A DNA stretch of 64,000 nt from Caldifarciminota bacterium. GTDB lineage: Bacteria > Hydrothermota > Hydrothermia > UBA1063 > CAJXJZ01. The position numbers were made by a program, and so were the translations under genes. This document shows positions 34,973 to 44,826 of this stretch, piece by piece. Under the pieces are notes generated by a model that worked only from the letters and a program-made list of their open reading frames with translations, was not told the origin of the DNA and ran no database searches. The stretch's first letter is position 1. The number at the start of each line of letters is the position of its first letter. Where the stretch lies: the NCBI GenBank assembly GCA_026986775.1, contig JALSNX010000019.1, forward strand, positions 1 through 64,000. The letters are read 5' to 3'.

Positions 34973-37342
34973 ATGGAAGAAAAAGAAATAAATTTAGAGG
35001 AAATTTTTACAACTCTGAGACGCAGAAAAACAACCATATTTATTGTGACTGTACTATTTATACTGTCTGCTGTGTTTTACAACTACCACAAAAGACCTGT
35101 ATATAAAGCGATGGCAAGAGTGCGACTGCCCGGTAGTAATACCATTACCGTTACAACCCTTCAGGGCATAACAACTCCATGGAACGATGTCCCAACACAA
35201 CTCGCCATTCTTAAATCACTCAATATTCGGAAGAGGGTTATAGAAAAGCTTAAAATGGCCATCAGAATGAGAGACTCCCTGCATTTCATAACAATTGACT
35301 CCTTTGAGATTTCTCCAGAGATTAAACCCGGACATTATACAATGTACATAGACAGAGATAGCACCTACATTGTGAAAAACGATTCAACTGGGGCTGTAAT
35401 ACTAAACGGAAGACTTGGAAAATGGTCCCGGGGTAACCATATAGGTATTATAGCTCATCTTCCAGAAAATACAGCATTACCCACGAATATCAAGCTTCGT
35501 ATAAGGGATGTTAACTTCCTTCTTCGGAAAATAGGAGGCAAAATAAAAATCCAGCAGGAAGGGAACTCATTTATAGCCAAGATAGAAGCACGTGATTACT
35601 CTCCAGAGTTTGCAAAAAAATTAGCTGATGCATATGCTGAAGCCTATGTTGATTACACCCTTGAAGATGCACGATATTCAGCAAAGGTGCTGAAGGACTT
35701 TCTTGAGGCTCAGGTTGTGCGCATAGAAGAACAACTGAAAGCCAAAGAGGACTCCCTGTCTGCGATGGAAAGAGAATTTGACTATTTCTCAACCCTCATG
35801 GTAAAGGACGGAGAACAGACAAATAAAGAACTTTTGTCAAGATACCTTGAACTCATAACAGAAAAATATCAGGCTCAAATGAAACTTGAAGAAGCTGTGA
35901 CACTTTCTACCCTTTTAACAGAAAAACTTCGTATATCTTCTGATTCTCTTTTGAGAAGTGGTGAATTTGACAATATCATGTCTCATATTTTAGACCTTGA
36001 GAAAAAAAGAGCATACCTTATACTGAATTACTCATCTAACCACCCTGAGGTTAAGCGTCTTGACATGAAAATAAAGAAACTTCAAAAAAAACTTGCAGAA
36101 AAATTACACGGTGAAAGCCCCGATGCTGAAAAATCCATTTCACCAAAGATACTCTCTATTTTTGAAGAAAGTCAGGTAAACCGCATTATCTACAGTGCGA
36201 GACTGCGTGCAATTGAGGATGTAATCAAAGACTATGAGGGGAAACTGTCAAAAGTGCCCGAGATTTCGCTACGATATTTTAATCTCAAAAGGAAAATAGA
36301 TGCCCTCAAACAGATTTATGAAAATCTCCTTCTAAGACTGGAAGAAACAAAAATAGAACATGCATCACAGATTCCAGACGCCAGAGTTCTGGATTATGCT
36401 CTCGTGCCACGCAGTCCAGTATCTCCAAATAAGGTGTTAAACTTCTATTTTGCACTTGTTCTCGGATTATTTGTTGGAATACTTGTTGCCCTTGTGCAGG
36501 AACACCTTGACAGAAGTATAAAGGACCCCGAAATAGCCGAGAAAATTATTGATGCACCAATACTTGCCGTTATACCACATATAGACACTGTGTCCCCAAT
36601 AATTGAGCCACTTGGAAAATGTAAAGATGAAAAACTCATAGAAGCGCTCAACCGGTTCAAGATAAACCTTGAATTTATTAAAAAAACTGACCCATCCCTG
36701 AAAATATTTGGAATCAGCAGCACAGCAAGTGGTGAAGGGAAAACCGTTCTTTCCATAAATCTTGCCCAGATACTTGCACTTTCCGGGTACAAGATTCTTT
36801 TAGTAAACGCAGACCTCGTGAAACCAACTATGAACAGATTGCTCGGCGTATCAAAGGATGAGGAAGGCCTATCAGAATTTCTGTATACTGAATCGCACAA
36901 GGCAAACATTATCAAAACGGAGCTTTCAGGTCTTGACTTCCTTCCATCAGGTGAGAACAAAGGGTATATATCATCATATCTTTTTGGAGAACGGGTATCC
37001 GAAAGGTTCAGGGAGCTTGCACAGGATTATGATTTTGTAATATTTGACACTGCCCCGGTTGGTATTGTATCCACTACCCTGCTCTTTGCCAACTATCTCT
37101 TTGATGGCCTCATTCTTGCTATTAAATACAATTTCACAGATTCAGGGTTCTTGTCTGCTATGATAAAAGAGCTTGTGAGAAACAATGTGAACATTATAGG
37201 TGGAGTTTTCAATGACTTTAAAGTAGCCAGAGGTTATGGATACAAATACTATTATTACGGATACTATTACAAGGATACACATCATGGTATCAAACATACA
37301 CTCAGGAAAATTTTCAGGTTTAAAAGGAGAAAAGGAAGATGA
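34973..37342 (+). CDS. Wzz/BY-kinase: polysaccharide co-polymerase and tyrosine autokinase
   Basis: This 789-residue protein combines a Wzz chain-length domain (first helix about 21-41, long coiled-coil periplasmic part, proline-rich exit AQIPDARVLDYALVP, second helix about 475-495) with a C-terminal BY-kinase (Walker A SSTASGEGKTVLS, Walker A' LVNADLVKPT, Walker B DFVIFDTAP) and a tyrosine cluster (YGYKYYYYGYYY). In Walker A' the usual first Asp is Asn. The kinase cycles between phosphorylated and free oligomers to drive Wzy-dependent polymer export. It heads the cluster. Confidence 0.93.
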   Translation: MEEKEINLEEIFTTLRRRKTTIFIVTVLFILSAVFYNYHKRPVYKAMARVRLPGSNTITVTTLQGITTPWNDVPTQLAILKSLNIRKRVIEKLKMAIRMRDSLHFITIDSFEISPEIKPGHYTMYIDRDSTYIVKNDSTGAVILNGRLGKWSRGNHIGIIAHLPENTALPTNIKLRIRDVNFLLRKIGGKIKIQQEGNSFIAKIEARDYSPEFAKKLADAYAEAYVDYTLEDARYSAKVLKDFLEAQVVRIEEQLKAKEDSLSAMEREFDYFSTLMVKDGEQTNKELLSRYLELITEKYQAQMKLEEAVTLSTLLTEKLRISSDSLLRSGEFDNIMSHILDLEKKRAYLILNYSSNHPEVKRLDMKIKKLQKKLAEKLHGESPDAEKSISPKILSIFEESQVNRIIYSARLRAIEDVIKDYEGKLSKVPEISLRYFNLKRKIDALKQIYENLLLRLEETKIEHASQIPDARVLDYALVPRSPVSPNKVLNFYFALVLGLFVGILVALVQEHLDRSIKDPEIAEKIIDAPILAVIPHIDTVSPIIEPLGKCKDEKLIEALNRFKINLEFIKKTDPSLKIFGISSTASGEGKTVLSINLAQILALSGYKILLVNADLVKPTMNRLLGVSKDEEGLSEFLYTESHKANIIKTELSGLDFLPSGENKGYISSYLFGERVSERFRELAQDYDFVIFDTAPVGIVSTTLLFANYLFDGLILAIKYNFTDSGFLSAMIKELVRNNVNIIGGVFNDFKVARGYGYKYYYYGYYYKDTHHGIKHTLRKIFRFKRRKGR

Positions 37343-37929
37343 TATTGCTTTCCCTATTATTAACACTGGTCGTAAAGGGAGACATGTTTGTTGTGCGATA
37401 TCCGGTTTCTGACTCTCTGAGAGGAATGGTATATGCCCCACTTGACACTATTTACATAGAAGATTCCACAACACTGTTTTCTGTCAGCCTCGGATGCATA
37501 CATGGTAAAATATCAAGAGTTGAAGATGTGGAGAGAATGATACACAACATGTACTCAAAAATACTTCCGGATGCCACAATTAATGTGCAGAGATATATAA
37601 AAGTCTCAATTATAGGTGAAGTAAAATCTCCACAGGCCATATACATTAATGAAAGAGAGCCATTGAGTACTCTTATAGCACTTGCAGGCGGGCCAACAGA
37701 ATTTGCAAACTTAAAGAAAATCAAACTTTACAGGCACGGCACACATATTAAAATAAATTATTACAGAGCAACAGAAACAGGTACAACCCTGAAGGACCTT
37801 GATATTTCCTCCGGTGATGTCATAGAGGTACCAAGAAGGTTCAGAATTAACTTCTCCAACATCTCAGCTGCCATCAGTGCCATTATACTTTTATGGAGTT
37901 TTTATCAAACAAATTTTCAGAATAATTGA
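37339..37929 (+). CDS. Short Wza-like polysaccharide export protein
   Basis: This 196-residue protein has an N-terminal hydrophobic segment, a Poly_export-like part (DTIYIEDSTTLFSVSLG ... DATINVQ) and one SLBB domain (VSIIGEVKSPQAIYI, then LIALAGGPTEFANLKKI), ending in a membrane helix (ISAAISAIILLWSFY). Full Wza is nearly twice as long and has several SLBB domains and a lipoprotein cysteine, none of which I see. It overlaps the BY-kinase gene by 4 bp. It may work with a separate outer-membrane channel. Confidence 0.78.
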   Translation: MILLSLLLTLVVKGDMFVVRYPVSDSLRGMVYAPLDTIYIEDSTTLFSVSLGCIHGKISRVEDVERMIHNMYSKILPDATINVQRYIKVSIIGEVKSPQAIYINEREPLSTLIALAGGPTEFANLKKIKLYRHGTHIKINYYRATETGTTLKDLDISSGDVIEVPRRFRINFSNISAAISAIILLWSFYQTNFQNN

Positions 37930-37934
37930 CGGGT

Positions 37935-38903
37935 ATGAGAATACTTCTTACAGGTGTCGCGGGGTTTATTGGCTGGAAGACCGCAGAGTTTTTGTTAAAA
38001 GATGATTATGAAGTTACAGGAATTGATAACATCAATGACTACTATGATATAAGACTCAAAGAATACCGCCTTTCAAAACTGAAACCATTTAAGAATTTCA
38101 GGTTTATAAAGGGTGATATTGAAAACCACGAATTTCTGAAGGAGGTTTTTGAAGAAGCAAAACCTCAAGTTGTCATTAATCTTGCCGCAAGGGCAGGTGT
38201 AAGGGCCTCCATAGAGAACCCACATATATATTACACCACAAATGTTATGGGTAATTTAAACTTGCTTGAACTCTCTATAAAGTACAATGTTGAGAAATTC
38301 ATTCTTGCTTCCACATCATCACTTTATGCCGGTCAGAAAATGCCGTTTAAGGAAGATCTTGCCGTTAATACCCCTATATCTCCTTATGCAGCATCCAAGA
38401 AGTCAGCTGAAGTTACCTCTTACACATATTACTATCTCTACGGTCTTAATGTCATTGTATTGAGATTTTTCACCGTTTACGGTCCTGCATCCCGTCCTGA
38501 CATGGCACCTTTAAGATTTCTCAAGTGGATGTATGATAATAAACCTGTGACTATTTACGGCACTGGAGATCAATCAAGGGATTTTACCTATATTGACGAC
38601 ATTGTAAGAGGTATTATCATGTCAATAGAAAAAATAAACGGCTTTGAGATTATAAACCTCGGAAGGGGCAAAAAACCCGTAAGCATTATAGAACTCATCC
38701 ATAAATATGAAGCTCTGCTCGGTAAAAAGGCACACATAGTATTCAAAGCACCGAACAAAGCTGATATGGAGAGCACATGGGCAGACATTACAAAGGCGAA
38801 AAGTTTACTTGGCTGGGAGCCAGAGGTATACATTGATGAGGGATTGAAAAGAACTGTTGAATGGTATCTTAAAGAAGGAAAGGATATAGGATTTGAGTTG
38901 TAA
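37935..38903 (+). CDS. NAD-dependent UDP-sugar epimerase (UDP-glucuronate 4-epimerase-like)
   Basis: I start at ATGAGAATAC rather than the in-frame TTG 9 bases earlier, which overlaps the previous stop. The 322-residue extended SDR has the Rossmann motif GVAGFIGWKTAEFL (the second glycine pattern G-x2-G-x2-G kept), INLAARAGVRASIENPH, catalytic STSSLY and YAASKKSAE. The GVRASIENP stretch and the NDYYD after strand 2 are typical of UDP-glucuronate 4-epimerases. It supplies a nucleotide sugar to the polymer. Confidence 0.87.
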   Translation: MRILLTGVAGFIGWKTAEFLLKDDYEVTGIDNINDYYDIRLKEYRLSKLKPFKNFRFIKGDIENHEFLKEVFEEAKPQVVINLAARAGVRASIENPHIYYTTNVMGNLNLLELSIKYNVEKFILASTSSLYAGQKMPFKEDLAVNTPISPYAASKKSAEVTSYTYYYLYGLNVIVLRFFTVYGPASRPDMAPLRFLKWMYDNKPVTIYGTGDQSRDFTYIDDIVRGIIMSIEKINGFEIINLGRGKKPVSIIELIHKYEALLGKKAHIVFKAPNKADMESTWADITKAKSLLGWEPEVYIDEGLKRTVEWYLKEGKDIGFEL

Positions 38904-38904
38904 A

Positions 38905-39783
38905 ATGAAAGGTATAATTCTTGCGGGTGGAAGCGGAACGAGGCTTTACCCTGTTACAAGAGTAATATCCAAACACCTTCTTCCCATTTATGACAAACCA
39001 ATGATTTATTACCCACTTTCAGTTTTGCTCCTTGGAGGCATTCGTGAGGTTCTGTTGATCAGTACACAGAGAGATATTGAAAGGTTCAAAGAACTTCTTG
39101 GTGATGGTTCCATGTGGGGAATATCCATACAGTACGCCGTGCAGGAAAATCCAAACGGCATAGCTGAAGCCCTTATTATAGGAGAGGATTTTATAAAAGA
39201 TGACCATGTCACTCTTATACTCGGTGACAATATATTTTTTGGACATGGCCTCACAGAACTTATAAAAGAAAGCGTAGAAACCACCATGAGCAAAAACAAT
39301 GCAGTCATCTGGGCTTATACAGTTAAAAATCCAGAACAGTACGGTGTTATTGAGATAGATGAGGAAGGAAAACCCTTGAGCATAGAAGAAAAACCTGAAG
39401 ACCCACAAAGCAACTGGGCAGTTGTTGGTATCTATTTTTACCCTCCTGATGTAAAAGAAAAGGTTAAAAAACTCAGACCTTCTAAACGGGAAGAACTTGA
39501 GATAACAGATTTAAACAGGCTCTATTTAGAGGAAAAAAAACTTGATGTTAAACTAATGGGCAGAGGCTATGCATGGCTTGATACTGGCACATCAGAAAAC
39601 CTGCTTGTGGCATCACAGTTTGTGGAGACAATAGAAAAAAGAACAGGACTCAAAATAGCGTGTCTTGAAGAGATTGCATACAGAAACGGTTTTATATCAA
39701 AAGAGCAACTTACAGACATTGCAAATTCAATGAAACACAGTGCATACGGACAGTATCTTTTAAAAATAGCAGGAGAATTGTAA
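38905..39783 (+). CDS. rfbA: Glucose-1-phosphate thymidylyltransferase (RfbA/RmlA)
   Basis: I start at ATGAAAGGTATAATTC, the conserved MKGIILAGGSGTRLYP opening. The 292-residue product has the RmlA signature with ISKHLLPIYDKPMIYYPLS, LGDNIFFGHGL and WLDTGTSENLL. It makes dTDP-glucose, the first step to dTDP-rhamnose. The window has rfbC next but no rfbB or rfbD, so the remaining steps must be encoded elsewhere or the product diverges. Confidence 0.95.
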   Translation: MKGIILAGGSGTRLYPVTRVISKHLLPIYDKPMIYYPLSVLLLGGIREVLLISTQRDIERFKELLGDGSMWGISIQYAVQENPNGIAEALIIGEDFIKDDHVTLILGDNIFFGHGLTELIKESVETTMSKNNAVIWAYTVKNPEQYGVIEIDEEGKPLSIEEKPEDPQSNWAVVGIYFYPPDVKEKVKKLRPSKREELEITDLNRLYLEEKKLDVKLMGRGYAWLDTGTSENLLVASQFVETIEKRTGLKIACLEEIAYRNGFISKEQLTDIANSMKHSAYGQYLLKIAGEL

Positions 39784-40319
39784 TGGAGTTTATAGAACTT
39801 GAAATAAAGGGTGTCTTTCTTATTAAGCCTGTAGTACACCACGATGAGAGGGGCTATTTTTTTGAAAGTTTCAGACAGGATTTGTTTGAAAAACACATCG
39901 GAAAAATAAGATTCGTCCAGGACAACGAATCATATTCAAAAAAAGGTGTATTCAGAGGACTTCATTACCAGATACCTCCAAAGGCTCAGAGTAAACTTGT
40001 GAGAGTGATCAAAGGCAAAATTATGGATGTAGTGCTTGACTTAAGAGAGGACTCCCCGACTTTTTTAAAATACATTACTGTTGAATTGAGCGATGAAAAC
40101 AAACACTCCCTGTTTATTCCGAAAGGACTTGCTCATGGCTTTTATACACTTTCCGAATATGCCATAGTGAACTATAAAGTTGATGAGTACTATTCACCGG
40201 AACATGAGAGGGGGGTGAATGTAAAAAGTATAAAACTTAAATTCACCTCTTTACTAATTTTATCTCAAAAAGACAGTAAATTACCTTGTCTTGAAGAATG
40301 GGAATTTTCAGATTTCTAA
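39783..40319 (+). CDS. rfbC: dTDP-4-dehydrorhamnose 3,5-epimerase (RfbC/RmlC)
   Basis: This 178-residue cupin has the RmlC pattern: [27 protein letters not shown] with the catalytic histidine, [14 protein letters not shown] and [16 protein letters not shown]. It epimerises the keto sugar made from dTDP-glucose. Its ATG overlaps the rfbA stop, and its end overlaps the next gene by 22 bp. The C terminus lacks the usual DP..IPWP segment, with [13 protein letters not shown] in its place. Confidence 0.93.
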   Translation: MEFIELEIKGVFLIKPVVHHDERGYFFESFRQDLFEKHIGKIRFVQDNESYSKKGVFRGLHYQIPPKAQSKLVRVIKGKIMDVVLDLREDSPTFLKYITVELSDENKHSLFIPKGLAHGFYTLSEYAIVNYKVDEYYSPEHERGVNVKSIKLKFTSLLILSQKDSKLPCLEEWEFSDF

Positions 40320-40885
40320 AAAGACTATTCCTCAGCCACAAGTACAGAGGCATCGGTCATATAGGAAAAAATGTAATACTTGAAGATGGAATAAAGCTCG
40401 GTAACAGAAAAAATATCTCTCTTGGCAATGGAGTTAAAGTAGGTAGATTTTCTAAAATAGTTGCCTCTCATCATCCAGACAGTATCAGAATAGGACAAAA
40501 CACCCATATCCATGATTTTTGTGTTCTGAATGCCTACGAGGGATATATAGAGATAGGAGAAAACTGTTCTCTTCATGAATTTTCTATAATAGCCGGAAAC
40601 GGTGGAGTGAAAATCGGAAACTTTGTTCGGATAGCATCTGGTGTCCGCATTTTCGCCTCACAACATGTCTTTAGCAGCAAGGGAATACCTATATATTTGC
40701 AGGGTATTATATCAAAAGGTATAATAATTGAGGATGATGTATGGATAGGAACAAATGTCATCATTCTTGATGGAGTTACTATAGGTAAAGGAAGCGTAAT
40801 AGGTGCAGGTGCTGTTGTAACAAAAGATATTCCACCATTCTCCATTGCAGTTGGAAACCCGGCTCATGTTATAAAAAAACGTTAA
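40298..40885 (+). CDS. Hexapeptide-repeat acyltransferase
   Basis: This 195-residue protein is built of left-handed beta-helix hexapeptides ([58 protein letters not shown]) and ends with the typical [23 protein letters not shown] histidine in ASQHVF is the expected catalytic base. Such enzymes add acetyl groups to sugars of surface polymers. It starts within rfbC and precedes the flippase by 6 bp. Confidence 0.87.
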   Translation: MGIFRFLKRLFLSHKYRGIGHIGKNVILEDGIKLGNRKNISLGNGVKVGRFSKIVASHHPDSIRIGQNTHIHDFCVLNAYEGYIEIGENCSLHEFSIIAGNGGVKIGNFVRIASGVRIFASQHVFSSKGIPIYLQGIISKGIIIEDDVWIGTNVIILDGVTIGKGSVIGAGAVVTKDIPPFSIAVGNPAHVIKKR

Positions 40886-40891
40886 CATAAC

Positions 40892-42340
40892 ATGTTCAAT
40901 AAGGAATCCCTAAAAAAGAAAACCATTAAAGCCGGAATATGGTTGTTCATCAGAAAATTCCTTGCACGCCTCATAAATCTTGCAGCCATTTATGTGCTTG
41001 CAAGGAAACTATCTCCGAGAGACTTTGGAATAGTTGCGCTCGCAATGGTGGCTCTGAGATTTGTAACAAGTGGGATTTCACAAACAACCTCCACATTTGT
41101 AATATACGATAATTCAAAAGAGTGGAAGGAGCGGGTAAATACTGCATTCTGGCTTAATATCATGCTGCTCATCATTCTTTTTATGTTTATAATGATAACA
41201 TTACCTTATCTTGTACGATTCTATAAGGGAGGAATACTCTTACGACGTATAATACTCTACTTTTTTATTGCATTTGTTTTTATAGAAATCAGAACAATAC
41301 CAGACGCTCTTTTGAAGAAAAGACTACTTTACAACAGGCTTGTACTGAAAGATACAGTTATGGATATACTTTCTGCAATCTTGAGCGTAGGCATGGCACT
41401 TGCTGGATATGGAGTATGGAGCCTTGTAATACCCATTGTCTTTGTCTCTATTCTGAATCTGCCGGTATCTTTCATCTTAAGCAGATGGTTTCCTTCAGTT
41501 CCTACCCTAAAAGAGTCATCTAAAATAATAAAATATACAATGCACGTGGTAGGTTCAAATCTCCTAACTTTTCTTGCCAATGAAGGGGATACTTTAATTG
41601 TGGGAAAACTTTTGGGCTTCAGAGAACTTGGCATTTATAACCGTGCCTATGCATCTGCAAATTTGATTATTCGCAATGTCAAAAGTGTAATCATAGATGT
41701 ATCTTTTCCTTCCCTTTCTGCGGTTAATCAGGATATGAAAAGATTGAAGGATACTTTCTTAAGAATGCTGGATGTTCTCTCAATAATCGGATTTCCTCTA
41801 AGCATTGGCTTAATCGTGCTTGCAAAAGAGTTTATTTTGATCTTATATGGATTAAAATGGCTTGAGGCGGTTCTTCCCATGCAGATTCTGGCTATTATGG
41901 CTCTTAGAAGAATAGTTGGCTCACCCACAGGAACTTTTTTTAATGCAATTGGGAAACCACAGGTAATGCTGAAATTCGGGATATTTTTTACCCCCATATA
42001 TCTTATCTCAATAGCAATAGGAGCAATGCATGGAATAATAGGTGTAGCTATATCTGTAACTATTATTCGTACTATAGGTGGAATGGTGATTTTTTACTTA
42101 CTTTCAAAAGAGATACAATACCCTCTAACAAAGATTTTTTCACATATGGTTCGCCCCTTAATTTTTTCCCTTGTTATGGGAGCAGTAATTTTATTTGCCA
42201 AATCAAGCCTGAGCATACATAACATCTATTTAGCATTCTTTACCTACTTCATGGTAGGTGTATTCATATACAGTATTTTCATCTTTACTTCTCCATACAC
42301 GCGTAAAATAATGAAGGAAATCCTTACAACACTTAAATAG
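40892..42340 (+). CDS. Wzx-type polysaccharide flippase
   Basis: This 482-residue protein has about 12-14 hydrophobic helices and belongs to the MATE/MVF-type polysaccharide transporters: it opens GIWLFIRKFLARLINLAAIYVLARKL (in parts), followed by SPRDFGIVALAMV, and has NEGDTLIVGKLLGFRELGIYNRAY in the middle. It would flip lipid-linked repeat units across the inner membrane before Wzy polymerises them. Confidence 0.9.
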   Translation: MFNKESLKKKTIKAGIWLFIRKFLARLINLAAIYVLARKLSPRDFGIVALAMVALRFVTSGISQTTSTFVIYDNSKEWKERVNTAFWLNIMLLIILFMFIMITLPYLVRFYKGGILLRRIILYFFIAFVFIEIRTIPDALLKKRLLYNRLVLKDTVMDILSAILSVGMALAGYGVWSLVIPIVFVSILNLPVSFILSRWFPSVPTLKESSKIIKYTMHVVGSNLLTFLANEGDTLIVGKLLGFRELGIYNRAYASANLIIRNVKSVIIDVSFPSLSAVNQDMKRLKDTFLRMLDVLSIIGFPLSIGLIVLAKEFILILYGLKWLEAVLPMQILAIMALRRIVGSPTGTFFNAIGKPQVMLKFGIFFTPIYLISIAIGAMHGIIGVAISVTIIRTIGGMVIFYLLSKEIQYPLTKIFSHMVRPLIFSLVMGAVILFAKSSLSIHNIYLAFFTYFMVGVFIYSIFIFTSPYTRKIMKEILTTLK

Positions 42341-42394
42341 TTGTCTGTTCCAGTATTAAAAATTAAAATCTATTTATCTGAAGACGAAGAACTC

Positions 42395-43600
42395 ATGGAA
42401 AGAAAAAGAAAATACATATTCATCATTGGAATAGATTGGCCACCTACAACTTTTATAATGCGAAAGCTAAAAGCACTGACTGAATCAAATGAATTTAACA
42501 TTATCGCTGGAATATCTTCTCCACGTAAAAGAACTGATTTCACCTTAAAATTTCCCAGTGTCAAACTCGTAAAATTAAGTCACACAGATGACCCAATAAT
42601 ATCAAGGATACTAATTCTTTTTATCAATATACTGAAATTGCTAATAAAGTCCCCGAAAAAGCTTTTTCAATTAATAACAATAGCGAGACAAAACTCCGGT
42701 AATCTAAAAGCTTTTTTCAACCTACTTATAGATTATAGTACCATAGCCTTGCAGCAATTTGACATTGCTCACTTTGAATGGGCTATATCAGCCTATAAAT
42801 ACCTGCCGCTTTTGCGCTATCTTAAAAAACCTTATACAATCAGCGCAAGGGGACGACAATTCACAATAGAGCCATTAATTAATGAAAATTATAGGGAAAG
42901 ATTGAAAGAAGTGTTGACATATGCAAAAGCTGTACACTGTGTATCAAAATCACTTGCAGAAGAAACGAAGAAGATTTACAAAAATAGTAATACAGTTATA
43001 ATATATAATGGTGTTGACCTCGGTATGTTCAAATGTAATTCCGATAAAAAATCCCGTGGATTAAATGTCATTTTCATTGGCAGTCTCATCTGGAGGAAAT
43101 CTGTAGATTCTGCCATCTACATTTTTTACAGATACTTTAAGTTGGGCGGACAGGGTCAAATGTTCATAATAGGAGATGGAGAGGAGAAACAGAAAATGTA
43201 CTCTACAATAAACAATCTGCACCTTTCTGACAAAGTAAAATACCTCGGAAAGAAGAATGAGCAGGAGGTAGCACAAATACTGCAAAATATGGATGTCCTC
43301 TTATTACCATCATTTGCAGAAGGTCTTGCAAACGTTATACTTGAAGCAATGGCAACATGTACTGTGCCGATCGTTTCGGATGTACATGGTAATTCAGAAC
43401 CGATCATTCACGGAAAGACTGGATTTCTTTTTCCCCTGCTCGCTTTAGACAAACCTGCAAAATATTTGTATCATCTTTATACTCATCCTAAAACGCTGAG
43501 AGAAATAAAAGAGCAAGCAAGAAAAGGGGTTGAAGAAGCATTCACCTTACAGCATATGCAGGAAGGCCACGTAAAATTTTACGAGAGACTCCTATTATGA
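42395..43600 (+). CDS. Glycosyltransferase family 4
   Basis: I start at ATGGAAAGAAAAAG; an upstream TTG abutting the flippase gene would add 18 residues. The GT4 part is clear in the C-terminal half: NVIFIGSLIWRKSVD, IIGDGEEKQKM, VKYLGKKNEQEVAQIL and the nucleotide-sugar motif LLPSFAEGLANVILEAMA. The N terminus (IGIDWPPTTFIMRKL) fits the acceptor domain. Sugar specificity cannot be read. Confidence 0.88.
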   Translation: MERKRKYIFIIGIDWPPTTFIMRKLKALTESNEFNIIAGISSPRKRTDFTLKFPSVKLVKLSHTDDPIISRILILFINILKLLIKSPKKLFQLITIARQNSGNLKAFFNLLIDYSTIALQQFDIAHFEWAISAYKYLPLLRYLKKPYTISARGRQFTIEPLINENYRERLKEVLTYAKAVHCVSKSLAEETKKIYKNSNTVIIYNGVDLGMFKCNSDKKSRGLNVIFIGSLIWRKSVDSAIYIFYRYFKLGGQGQMFIIGDGEEKQKMYSTINNLHLSDKVKYLGKKNEQEVAQILQNMDVLLLPSFAEGLANVILEAMATCTVPIVSDVHGNSEPIIHGKTGFLFPLLALDKPAKYLYHLYTHPKTLREIKEQARKGVEEAFTLQHMQEGHVKFYERLLL

Positions 43601-44826
43601 GAATAGTACTCTATATATACCATTTTCCAAGGTTTTCAGAAACCTTCATCGTTCGCCATTTTCTGCATCTTGTGAAGAATGGCATAGATGTATATGTTAT
43701 CGCTCACCGTACTGATGAATTACCGCTATTCCCAGAACTTCACCCGTACAAAGACCGTATCCGCTATCTATACCCAAGCCGTCCGAAATTAAAGGCGTTC
43801 TTCAATTTACTGGTGACTTTAATAAGAAGCACGATTTTACATCCGGTTCTTATGTTCAAATATTTCAAGGTAACTATACCGCTGTTAGGCCTTGTAAATT
43901 CTTTTAAGAAGTTCTACCTAGAATTCCCCATTTTTGATATCAAACCTGACATAGTTCACTTCGAATATCTTACACTTGCCAGAGACCACATACACCTTAA
44001 GAAAGTGTTTGGCTTTAAAGCAGTAACAAGCTTTAGAGGACATGATGTTATATACACCGGGATAGAGGATAAAAATTTTTACTCTAACACATTTATCCAG
44101 CTTGATTCAGTTCATACAATAGGAAATTATCTGGTAGACTACGCGAAGAAATTTCGTAACTTTCAGAACAACGTTCACGTTCGAAAGATTCCTCCTGCTG
44201 TATCCTGCGAGCTGCTTGAATTGGAAAAAAGATATTCAGGCTCAGATGGAATCAATGAACCGGTAAAGATTCTGACAGTAGGACGTCTTCACTGGACAAA
44301 AGGCTATGAGTATGTACTGAAAGCCTTATCAATCCTTAAAGAAAGGGGACTAAAATTTGAGTACCATATTGTGGGTGACGGCCCACTCAGAGAAATGATT
44401 ATTTATCTATCTCATGTCCTCAATATTAAAAAAAATGTCATAATTCATGGAAAGCTGTCTTTTTCCGAAACAATTCCACTCTACCTCTCTTCTGATATAT
44501 TTGTAATAGGTACTTTATGGGGCTCCCTTCGGGAAGGCTTCTCAAATGCAGTTTTAGAGGCACAGGCTCTTGGGCTTCCAGTTGTTGCAGGAGAATATCC
44601 TGAAAATGTAAAGTTCGTTCAGCAAAACAAGATAGCATTACCTGTAGAAAGACGTAATCCAGAAGATATTGCTAATAAACTTGAGTTATTGATTAAAAAT
44701 CCTTCATTGAGGAAAGAAATCGGTCTCAATGCTCGAAAATTTGTTAAAGAGGGGTTTACCCTTGATAAACAGGCAGAAGAATTTCTAAAACTCTATAAGG
44801 AAGTACTACAAGATGAAAAAGATTGA
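43597..44826 (+). CDS. Glycosyltransferase family 4
   Basis: This 409-residue protein starts VLYIYHFPRFSETFIVRHF, a common GT4 opening for colanic-acid-type transferases, and has TVGRLHWTKGYEYVLKAL, HIVGDGPLREMI, VIIHGKLSFSETIPLY and the donor-site E-x7-E in REGFSNAVLEAQALGLPVV. It overlaps the preceding gene by 4 bp and the next by 14 bp. Confidence 0.92.
   Translation: MRIVLYIYHFPRFSETFIVRHFLHLVKNGIDVYVIAHRTDELPLFPELHPYKDRIRYLYPSRPKLKAFFNLLVTLIRSTILHPVLMFKYFKVTIPLLGLVNSFKKFYLEFPIFDIKPDIVHFEYLTLARDHIHLKKVFGFKAVTSFRGHDVIYTGIEDKNFYSNTFIQLDSVHTIGNYLVDYAKKFRNFQNNVHVRKIPPAVSCELLELEKRYSGSDGINEPVKILTVGRLHWTKGYEYVLKALSILKERGLKFEYHIVGDGPLREMIIYLSHVLNIKKNVIIHGKLSFSETIPLYLSSDIFVIGTLWGSLREGFSNAVLEAQALGLPVVAGEYPENVKFVQQNKIALPVERRNPEDIANKLELLIKNPSLRKEIGLNARKFVKEGFTLDKQAEEFLKLYKEVLQDEKD

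Noticed and set aside
36445-36960. 171-codon minus-strand frame inside the BY-kinase gene
   Set aside because: It is antisense to a clearly conserved kinase domain and has serine/phenylalanine-rich shadow composition.
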